In this document: one piece after another, positions 37,201 through 49,200 of the stretch
Layout of the letters: every line of letters begins with the position of its first letter
How positions within the stretch are numbered: the stretch's first letter is position 1
Assembly: GCA_030248225.1 (NCBI GenBank)
Contig: JASANE010005309.1
Location: 1-64,000 of the forward strand
Length of the DNA stretch: 64,000 bases
Reading direction: 5' to 3'
From: Trileptium ribeirensis
Lineage: Eukaryota; Nematoda; Enoplea; Enoplida; Thoracostomopsidae
Program-made: the position numbers and the translations under genes
The notes under the pieces: model-generated
The model's input: the letters and a program-made list of their open reading frames with translations, nothing else
Told to the model about the DNA's origin: nothing
Database searches by the model: none

Positions 37201-40200
37201 GCGTAGCGACAATTTCTAAAATGTACGGAGATAACGGTCAAACTGCTTTCATTGAAGACGCAGCGTGTAACTATACGCTTAAAAATGCGACAGCGGAAAC
37301 ATCAAACGTATCAGGTGAACAACAATTTGTGGTGTGTGGACGAAACGTATATGAAGAGTATATTTTGCTTTCGGAAATATTCGACTATGCAATTAGTGCG
37401 GCAAACAGATGGATTGCCTACAACGGTGTCGATGTTGTCTTGACCAATGACAATTATTGGTATTGCAACTCAGAGATGGTAAAAAAATTATCGTTTTCTG
37501 TCAAGAGCAACCTAACAATTATTGCTGCTAAGGTTACAATCTTACCTAAATATATAAATCTTTAAAAATAATGCAACTTATTCGAGTTTTTAGTCGTATA
37601 TTTAGATTATTTAAAGTATATGTGTCGAAAGTTGGTCGGCTGAGGGTAAGTGGTGTTTTCGCTGAGGAAAAGTGGTGTTTTCGCTGAGGAAAAGTGGTGT
37701 TTTCGCTGAGGGGAAGTGGTGTTTTCGCTGATGGGAAGTGGTGTTTTCGCTGCGGGGAAGTGGTGTTTTCGCTGCGGGGAAGTGGTGTTTTCGCTGCGGG
37801 GAAGTGGTGTTTTCGCTGAGTGGAAGTGGTGTTTTCGCTGAGGGGAAGTGGTGTTTTCGCTGAGGAGAAGTGGTGTTTTCGCTGAGGGGAAGTGGTGTTT
37901 TCGCTGCAGGGAAGTGGTGTTTTCGCTGAGGGGAAGTGGTATTTTCGCTGAGGAGAAGTGGTGTTTTCGCTGAGGGGAAGTGGTGTTTTCGCTGAGGGGA
38001 AGTGGTGTTTTCGCTGAGGGGAAGTGGTGTTTTCGCTGAGGGGAATTGGTTTTTTCGCTGAGGGGAAGTGGTGTTTTCGCTGAGGGGAAGTGGTATTTTC
38101 GCTGAGGGGAAGTGGTGTTTTCGCTGAGGGGAAGTGGTGTTTTCGCTGAGGGGAAGTGGTGTTTTCGCTGAGGGGAAGTGGTGTTTTCGCTGAGGGGAAG
38201 TGGTGTTTTCGCTGAGGGGAAGTGGTGTTTTCGTTGACGGGAAGTGGTGTTTTCGTTGACGGGAAGTGGTGTTTTCGTTGACGGGAAGTGGTGTTTTCGT
38301 TGACGGGAAGTGGTGTTTTCGCTGAGGGGAAGTGGTGTTTTCGCTGAGGGGAAGTGGTGTTTTCGCTGAGGAGAAGTGGTGTTTTCGCTGAGGGGAAGTG
38401 GTGTTTTCGCTGAGGGGAAGTGGTGTTTTCGCTGAGGGGAAGTGGTGTTTTTGCTGAGGGGAAGTGGTGTTTTCGGTGAGGGGAAGTGGTGTTTTCGGTG
38501 AGGGGAAGTGGTGTTTTCGCTGAGGGGAAGTGGTGTTTTCGCCGAGGGGAAGTGGTGTTTTCGCTGAGGGGAAGTGGTGTTTTCGTTGACGGGAAGTGGT
38601 GTTTTTGTTGAGGGGAAGTGGTGTTTCCGGACAGAGGACTCATTTAAGTAAACTTTGTGGCAAATTTGGCTTATTGCAACCCTTGTCCAATTTAGATTGT
38701 TGATTAATAATGTGCAGGTATAGCACAGAGTTTTCGATGAGGTAAGTGGTGTTTTCGGACAAAAGACTCATTTAAGCAAATTTTGTGGCAAATTTGGCTT
38801 ATTGCAACGCTTTTCCCATTTATTTTACATTGTTGATTAATAATGTGCAGGTAAAGCATGGCGTCCTCCCAAGCAGAAACCGTTACCGCATCTATGCTAA
38901 CATGCCCAGATTACACACCGTCAGATTATAACGTGCTGTCTGGCAAACGCTGAAAACAATGCGAAAACTGTAAATTACAAAGTAAAGTTCAATTGTGGAG
39001 CATAAATGGCAAAGTATTAATAATATCAATAATAAGCATTCCTTTGGAGTCTAATATTTCAGTGCGGATTTGATATAAGCGCGAATCATGTATCACGTCA
39101 CACAAGCAACATGTGCTCGTCAGCAGAGAACGCACAATCTAGAGGATCGTATGTTGCGGTTTTTGGAACTATGGATTCTGGACTGGCTGTTATGGACGGC
39201 ATGCTATTCGGAAGGTCAGTAAATCTAACCAGCCTTGCATTTGATGTATATAACGCAGTAAAATTTCTGGAATCTTGAAGCCTTATAATGCTGGTCCGAT
39301 AGGATTTAACGTACCATCGTATTCTGGGGGTCACAAATCCTGTAAAGTTAGTTTTTTTGCCAAGAAAACTACCTATATATAACCAAATAAGTGATGACAG
39401 ACTAAATATTATACAGATCTATCTAAATCCCCGGAAAACAACATAGTGTGGAAATTTGGTTGGTGGGCATTATTGCCATTGAAAACCACTCAAAAGCGAC
39501 GGACTCAAGATAATTAAACCGTCGTCACCAAAAAGAAATATATACAGACCATTCTTGATGCAAAACAACATATCAAATAAATGACAGATTATTTTGAAGA
39601 CATGATTCTGTCGACCGCAAAACGGCAAAACCCTTCAAACCCCAATAAAGGTATAATATAGTTAAGTTGGACTCTAGCTTAAAAACCATCGTATTCATCA
39701 TGATTTATAAATTTAGACACATTCGTTTATTGGCAATAACACAATAACATTCTGAGAACTGAAGATGTCCGAAACACAGCGCCCAGGGAAACGCCTACTC
39801 TGCTAAGTTGTAGATTTTTAAGACCAGATTCCTGCGATCGTCATGGTTTTTTGATGTAATGCCTGTTAAGCTAGATATGAATTCAGAAACACAGGCCCTA
39901 TTATATCGGGTTTCGGCAAAGAACCGTAGACAGTGTTTGGCCATTTTGACCTGGAAAATTGGTCGGAGTTTTTAACGTCCAACTAAAGGGCATAGCGTCA
40001 TCGCTTTTGCTATACAACAGATTTTGTTGAAATCCATTCACCTGAAGACGAGTTATGACTGACAGCGAAAAAATTTCACGCTTTTGCTTCATAGCGTTTT
40101 CTATTGAAAACTGCAATCGCTTCACTTGCGCCGTTGGAGGCAGCTTTTTATTGTTTCAGGAACAATTCAAAAATCAAACAATTTGGGAATTTACTTTAAT

Positions 40201-43200
40201 AAGTTGCAGCAATTCCAGCAGTTGAGAAACATATTTAACAAAATTTAGTGCCATTGAATGTTACTTGATAAAACTTGGACCAAGTGAGTACTTTGCGCAA
40301 ATTTAGTGCCATTGAATGTTACTTGATAAAACTTGGACCAAGTGAGTACTTTGCGCAAATTTAGTGCCATTGAATGTTACTTGATAAAACTTGGACCAAG
40401 TGAGTACTTTGCGCAAATTTAGTGCCATTGAATGTTACTTGATAAAACTTGGACCAAGTGAGTACTTTGCGCAAATTTAGTGCCATTGAATGTTACTTGA
40501 TAAAACTTGGACCAAGTGAGTACTTTGCGCAAATTTAGTGCCATTGAATGTTACTTGATAAAACTTGGACCAAGTGAGTACTTTGCACATGTGTAAACTT
40601 AGTATATATACCAATATAATACTGATATGTATCACGATAATTTTTTCGTGTGACACTAATAGAGTCAAAATTCAAACTCTACATGACTGTTTACGGCAGA
40701 CCGTTAACATCTATAATTTGGAAATCTTTCAAAACGATAAATCCACCATTCGTTTATGCTTTTATGATATATAGCTTCAGTCTGGCTGAAAAAAATTGCC
40801 TGGTTAAAATGCCAAATTCACAAATACTGACTTGCGAAAGTGTCATTTCCGATTTGGTGAAATGATGGTTGGTGTAGTGTAGTTAATGATTGTAGATCGT
40901 TTGCCAAATTACTCTCCCAATAGATTATTTGTACATGCTCAAATGGGGACAGGAGAACTATCGCTCTGAGGCTGGGACCCTTCTTCGGGGCGTCGCCGAT
41001 ACTCCGTTGGAAGGTAGCCTGATCCTTCCTGAGGCTCCGCACCCCTCCCGCCCTACGCACTACCCAAACCCCCCCCCCCGACCTTCGGAACTCGTCCATC
41101 CACGATATTATTACTCACTAATTCGATCTTGAGGTTCTGCAGTTAAGTGAGTAAGAACTGTCGCATGCCTTTATGTATTGTTTTAGTTTGTGTGACATTC
41201 GACTAATCCCATTACGTGCGAAAATAATGATGCAAAGTCTATCAAAAGAGCTTAGTCATTCAGCATTTGTAATACGGTTCGTGTAACCTTTAGGGGCCTG
41301 ACATTATAACGTTATAAAAAATAACAGCTTCGAGCGGGGGTTCGGGGGCGGCAGCCCCCGAATAAGGCTTAGGCTTAGTACATGGCTCATATAGAAATTT
41401 AGCTTAGGCTAAGACTAAGGCTTAGGCTTAGTACATCGAGAACGGGATAGCATGCATTTCATTTCCGCCACTAAAGACACATTGGCCTGTAATACTATCG
41501 AACCCCGCAGCAATTGCTTAAATAAAATATGATAATTTATACTTTAACATTAATGTTTTAATTAAAAATTTCTTAGAGAAACTAACGCTAACGCTTAGCT
41601 AAAATTTGGTTTTTAAACGTAAGCCTTTTATGGTAGGTCACTGACTGAGGAGACCTAAAGCATCTGGGTTTGTTCTACGCCATATCCTCATATCACAATA
41701 TGTATACACAATCTAATAAAGAAAAGACTGTTAATGTTATCTGAACAGTTGTAATTATGCGAAATGGCTTTTAGTTAATACGTTGAATTCTGTTTTTAGC
41801 AAATGCATTCCGTTTTTTTCCTGTTGTTGCAAGCACAGCCCAGCTAAACTACAGTGACTACACAAGTCGTAGTATACCGTCCGATGAAAATCAAGTGAAC
41901 GTAATTCTGCAACTACTTTATCAAATTAAAGTAAACTTCGTATCTGTTGTTTATGATAAGTCATTTTATGGCTCTGGCCTGTTCTACGAGTTCCAAAAAT
42001 CTGTCACCGATCGAAAAAGAAATATTGGTGGCGTCTGTATTGATGCTGCAATTCAGCTTCCGACAACACGAGACGTGAGTTTTAAAACTATGGTTTCAGG
42101 TAATTTTGTGAATAGAGATTTATATAACTTTTGCCTTACAGTGAAATGGTAGCTAATTTTGTGTACTCACACGAAATCAGTTCTATGATTGTACGTATTA
42201 ACAGTTATACGATGAAATTTTCGAAATAACGAAAGTATTTGGTGCATGATATCAACGTTCATCTACCGACACAGATTGGGCTTCGCTCTTTCGTTGCCAA
42301 CTGGGCAGTGAATTTATTTTGCTTTAAAGCAATATTTTGAACTATTTTTGAGTTTCCTGTGATATTATTCTCGTATTGATCGAAAGCTTTTGTTCAAGTG
42401 GCTCTAACACAAATGTTTACTGTTTAAGGAATAAAAAGTGTTTTCCACGCTATAACTAAGCAATTACTACTAAAATTAACTAAACCACACGGAAACAAGA
42501 ATGGCTTTATACGTAGTGCAAGTTTCCTCTATTAGCTAGCATACATTTCCTGTAGTTTTTTTAGTTAGTAAATTTTTGCATAGTAGTAACTACAGGAAAT
42601 TTATAGTTCTGGGAATTTATAGTACTGGGAATCTATTTATAAATATTTGTATTTAGCAGTACAAGGAATTTATAATAGCTAGTTGAGGAAATTTGCACTA
42701 CGTATAGAACTTTTTGGTTCCACGGTGTTTAGTAGATTTTATGATCGATTAGCATCGCGTTGAACTTGTGATGCTTCTACATGATAACAATTTTGCACGT
42801 TTGAGCCTTGGTCACAGTGTTTTTGTAGGCGTCTATCAGGAAAATTGCAGGTATAATCACTGTAGCGATTAACGAGTTAATAACTAGTTGCGCAATTATA
42901 AACATAATTTATTGCGGGTAATTTAAGGTTAGTTTGCTGTTTATAGCTACAATCTCAGTTGGATAAATACGAAGATTTTCGATGCACCTAACACTACAGT
43001 TTACTGCAAGCGCATTAATAGTTTCAAGCAAAACTTTAAAGTTTGACAAAAACCCTAAAATTCGTTATTCTTGAAACACATTCCTTAATAAATTTAGTTT
43101 CCAGCATGATAAGCCATCTCGTGAACTGGTAGCTTACTAAAGCAGAATTGCACTACAGCGATGGTTATAACCAAAAATGACAGTTCTCTCCAATTTCTTT

Positions 43201-46200
43201 ATTTATATATGATGCGTTTCAGGACTAATACAATCCAATTAATAAATTTGTCTGTAATGTCTCCCGTTCACGAAAACCGATTAAAAATAATAGACATATT
43301 TAAGAAAAAATAATTTCGTAACTTGGTGTCATCTTCATAAATAATTAAAGAATGACTTTGCTCAAATTTTCAATGTAATGAAAAAGACGAAGATGCTACA
43401 GAATACTACTGCATGGGCAACATCAGTTAATGTACAATAAGTGCACAAGAACGGACAATTTGGCACAAAATACGAACGATGCCTGCATTTCATGTATTAC
43501 GATCGAGTATTTCCGACATATTGCTCTTCAACTAAGTATTGCTAACATCCTAACCGGTTACATTTCTAAATTCAATGGTTTCCGCGAAACATCTAGTACC
43601 GAATATGGACAATAGTTGAAATAAGTAAGATAATAACGAGTTAACGAAGAAGTGCTACCGAATGGCTAGTTCAAAATAAATTCTTCGATAACCGATAGCT
43701 GTTATTACAACGAAGGTTGCTGCCATATGCCTTCGACAAATGACAAAACTGTACGCAACTATAGCGAACAGAATCACAACATATACTTCGAGAAGACATC
43801 ACAGGCCTGATAAAATAAGAAATTAGATCTAACTTTTGATATATTTCCCAAGTATTCTTTACTTTATAGGCTGCTTCGTATCTGACAATATTTGAAGCTT
43901 TGGCCAATCGCTCTCGAGCTTTGGTAGTGTTTATGAATGAAGACAGTATAGCCAAATTGTTCACTGTAGTGCAACAACACCATTACTGGCGACATATAGC
44001 TCAGCAGTACTTGGAAAGTTTCCTAATTATTACTGCTGACAATGTGTATCGTGAAAATTTTGGTCAATTCGATGTATCGAATAGTATAATATCGATCCAA
44101 CCGGACGTGGAATACAGATTCTTTGACAATGCAAACTATCTCGAATATATTAGACATATTAGTTTGGAAATGGCATTGAAATATCGTAAAAACAACTTTG
44201 TACAGCTTATTGCTGAACAAAATCACTGCCAGATAACCAGTGATCTAACAAGACAATATTACTATAGTCAATATTATTCAAGGCGTCTCGATATGTCATA
44301 TAAGGAAAACGGTGAAGCTAATGAAACTCAGTATCAATTGCGTAAATGTACGAACGAAATGCGACTCATTGATCGTAATAAAATTCACGATATATCGCTA
44401 ACAGCAGCGAAATTTGCAGCAAGCACAATACACAATTATGCAAATACAATCATCGAAATTTGGAAGAAGTCACAGTCGAATAAACACGAGTTTTTAAAAT
44501 ATTTTACTGGAGCATCAGTTGTGGATCACATGAAACAAAAGCATGAAAACAGCGATCATTACTATTCAATTTTCCAATTTGAACAGTGCAAGTGTAGCGA
44601 TAGTGGTGTGTGTTTTACTAAAATTGCAAATACCACACTGAATATTTTTGACAACTTAATGTTTACTCCAGGCTATAATATAAATGAGACAATCCCACAA
44701 ATGAAATATGTTTACGAGACACAGGCCAAGCTGTGCAAGCGGCGTAAATGTTTGAAAGACGACAACCATCGATACTCAGTTAGTTTAAACTGTCGTCGAT
44801 GTATTAGTTGTCCAAGTGTCTTCTATATGGTCGAGGACAATCTATATTGTAAAAAATGCCCTCAAGGAACAATACCAGATGATTCGAGCAACGGTACGAG
44901 GTGTACTGATTCGAATGCTGTCGATCGAAATTACATTGTGCATTATTTGAAGTACCCCGTTATTGTACTTCTAACCAATTCGATTATTGGTATTTTAGCA
45001 TCGCTTGGTTCTTGTTTTATTCTGGTTGCCTATAGAAAATCGCCAATAGCTGTCGTTTCAAATCCCGCAGTTCTTTGTATCAATGCAATTGGCGCAGCAA
45101 TGTTGTATATGCTCAGTTTTAGTGCTTTACACATATCCAACGCTGGATGCACATCAGCATGGATTCTGCTTCCTATGTGTCTCTGTGTTATTGCATCGGC
45201 GCTTTTTGTTAAAATTTCTGGTTATACGTCATTGCGGTTTCCACCAGCCGCTAATTCCACACTTAATAATACCAAACGTATTACAATTATTGCGATATGC
45301 TGTATTTGCGCTATTCAAACAATCATTTCGTTCGGTGAGTAGACTATTTAACTTTGACTACGAACTAGCCTAGTATCAGTCAATATCTTCTAATACAAAC
45401 ATTAGACACTTTACTAGTTTTACTGGTTTAGTGCGATATTCTATCTTTGTGCTATTCAAACAATCATTTCATTCAGTGAGTAGACTATTTAACTATGACT
45501 ACGATCTAGCCTAGTATCAGTCAATATCTTCTAATACAAACATTAGGCACTTTATTAGTTTTACTGATTAAGGCGATATTCTATCTTTGTGCTATTCAAA
45601 CAATCATTTCGGTCCATCAGTAAACTATTTAACTATGAGTACAAACTAGCCTACTATCCGTCAATATCTTCTAATACAAACATTAGGCACCTTACTAGTT
45701 TTACTGGTTTAGTGCGATATTCTATCTTTGTGCTATTCAAACAATCATTTCATTCAGTGAGCAGGCTATTTAACTATGACTACGAACTAGCCTAGTATCG
45801 GTCAATATCTTCTAATACAAACATTAGGCACTTTACTAGTTTTACTGATTAAGGCGATATTCTATCTTTGTGCTATTCAAACAGTCGTTTCGGTCGGTGA
45901 GTAAACTATTTAACTATGAGTACAAACTAGCCTACTATCCGTCAATATCTTCTAATACAAACATTGGGCACCTTACTAGTTTTACTGGTTTAGTGCGATA
46001 TTCTACCTTTGTGCTATTCAAACAATCATTTCGTTCAGTGAGTAGACTATTTAACTTTGACTACGAACTAGCCTAGTATCAGTCAATATCTTCTAATACA
46101 AACATTAGGCACTTTACTAGTTTTACTGATTTAGGCGTATTCTATCTCTGTGCTATTCAAACAATCATTTCGTTCGATGAGTAAACTAACCATCAGTACA

Positions 46201-49200
46201 AACTAGCAAACTATCCGTCAATATTTTCTAATACAAACATTAGACACTTTACTAGTTTTACTGGTTTAGTGCGATATTCTATCTTTGTGCTATTCAAACA
46301 GTCGTTTCGGTCGGTGAGTAAACTATTTAACTATGAGTACAAACTAGCCTAGTATCAGTCAATATCTTCTAATACAAACATTAGGCACTTTACTAGTTTT
46401 ACTGGTTTACTGCGATATTCTATCTTTGTGCTATTCAAACAATCATTTCGGTCGATGAGTAAACTATTTAACTATGAGTACGAACTAGCCTAGTATCAGT
46501 CAATATCTTCTAATACAAACATTAGACACTTTACTAGTTTTACTGATTTAACCGATATTCTATCTTTGTGCAATTCAAACAATCATTTCATTCGGTGAGT
46601 AGACTAACTATGACTACGAATTAGCCTACTATCAGTCAATATCTTCTAATACAAACATTAGGCACTTTACTAGTTTTACTGCGATATTCTATCTTTGTGC
46701 TATTCAAACAATCATTTCGGTCGGTGGATGAGTAAGTAGAAATGCAAGCAACACAACTATCTGTCTATAATAATCAATCAACATGTCCTAACGCAAGCTT
46801 TAAGCGTTTCATCAGTTTTCCCAGTTTATTGTGATATGCTGTCTTTGTTTGGTGAGTAATTAGGAATGTCAACAACTCATTTAGATTTCTATGATTATCA
46901 ATCAATAACTTGTAATCAAAACCTTAGGCATTTTTCAGTTTTCCTGACTCATTTTATTGGTGCGAGTCATAAATTCAGCAATAACAATGTTCCTTCCACT
47001 ATTGCCAGAAATCAAAGTTATTTAACTGTACTACGTATGGTAATCAAATTCTTGACTTGCTGAGTTTGAAAAACTGACAACTACACTTTATCGTAAGGAA
47101 GAAAACAAATAAATGGGTCAATTTTTCACTAAATTTTCGATTTTAAAATGTGCGTGTAAAGTATCATAATTTTAATTGTGACTTATGATAAATAATATAA
47201 AACTGTGCATCAACTATGTCCCACGTTAGTCGTATTACTTTTACCGCGCATTCATAGAATTGCATGCACGGTTCTGCAGGTTTTGTGCTTAAATTCACGT
47301 AGCTGCATTCGTTTGAGCTAATCACAACAAGTAGAACTCTCTGCATGCACTTCAAGCTATGCTGTTAATTAAAAATCACTGGTAACCAAATGTAGCCATG
47401 GGATATCCCTACATATTTTCGAAGTTTTAAACCGGAGTCTAAGCATCATTGCCTATGATAAAAAATTGTATTCAATTGTGATATTTTTATTTATAGTTTT
47501 GCTATTTACGGTTCCTGTTGGCGTAGATTTTGTCGAAGACGAATATCGTCCGAAATATTATGCCGAGTGCAAATGGTTTCAATCTAAATCTTTGCCAAAA
47601 TTATTGCCGTCAGCAATGCTATGTCCTTCAATTTCACTCGCATCTGCAGCTTTATTCGGATACCGTAGGCCGAAAGTTTATTTTAAGTTTATACAACGCG
47701 AAATCAGATGCGTAATTGCAGGCTCGTTTGGCTGTTTTGGAACGTTGACGTGCATTATGCCGTTGGTACTGTTTATCGAAACATCACGATATGTAATTTT
47801 TTGGTTTTGTATTGTTATTATCATTGATGCAAATATTGTTCTTATACTATTGGTACTGCCGACTACAGTGACACTTGTTCTCAAACGTGGAACGAATACA
47901 TGGAAATACGTAATGAAACAAGTAACCGATATTGGGCCTGGAGATGTCCTTTGGAATTCGACTGTTGCAAAGCACTAACATATTCAGGATTAAATCCGTA
48001 AGTTTCTATAGGAAGTAGGTAGTTACCCACTCTAACCCATGCTTACATCCCTTCCGCTAGCACCACCTAGTTGCCCGCTAACAGTGTTGGATTATTCGCC
48101 GCACCACGACCCCCCACGCCTCCCCGCGCCCCCGGCGCCGGCTTTAAAAATTGCAGCAATTTTGAGCAATTTCGATATTTTATTTTTATTAATGAGAAAT
48201 TTATATATTTTCCAAAACTGACCTTCCCCCGCGCCACCATCTACACTCAAAGTCGACGGACCTATGACTCACTGTGGATAATACATTTGTAAGTGTAACC
48301 GAAGTAACAAAGAAAACCACCAGGTAAAAACCAGATAACAAAACACTTCAGTTAATACCAGAACTTTATTAACAAACGAGGTAAGTGAGTACGAATTTAC
48401 CAAGTGAAAATAACAGTGAATAAGTGAAGCCAACTGACTGACGAGCTGACGAACTGACTAACGAACTGACTTTTGAAATGAAAGATCATCAGTTATATAT
48501 TGTCGGAGACTCGTCCAGATCTGATGCAAATCAGATGTAAAACGTATGCAAATCAGATGTCATACGTTTCGCCATTGTTTACGCGACGTGTTCGCATTAC
48601 AGAACCCCCTTCGTATTAAGCGGAGCGCCGACGTCCGGAACGGGTGTCCAGGGCAAAACGCACCGTCTTCTTTGTGGGAGTCGTGAGATCCGGAAAACCG
48701 TCGACATGGCGATGAGCGAGTTCCAGCGCCTGACGAAGATCGCGACGTTTGATCGGCCGCTTTGCTTGATCGAGTGACCGCATGGTGGAGCGAGGGACGT
48801 ACGCCAGTCGATTTGTCCCAAAAAACTTGACCGCTACGGCGTTAGGCGGCCTTCGACGGTCCGCGAGCTCGGTGTCGTCGGGCGAGATGACTAGCGCGGG
48901 CCAGTGTGGCCAGTTCGGGAACTTCGCGAGGATGACGTCGCCGATTGCGGGTCGTTGGATTGCGTTGTCATCGCGAGGTTGTGGAGCGGTTGGTGTTGCA
49001 TCTGTGGCGTCGTCGTGAATGAAAGCCGGCTTGACCCGATCGAGGCTGATCGTGTCCTCAGTACCTCCGATCTTCACGACCATGACTTTGTCGTCACGGC
49101 TCTTGACTTCGAACGGCCCGCGGAAGCGTGGCTGGAGAGCGCCTTTGACCGCATCGTCCCGTACCCACACGTGAGTGGCGGTGAGAAGATCCTTCGGGAC

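Noticed and set aside
37546..38643. 365-codon minus-strand open frame with 22-residue repeats
   Set aside because: It is the necessary by-product of a 22-bp minisatellite lacking stops in any phase; codon structure and context give no sign of a protein.
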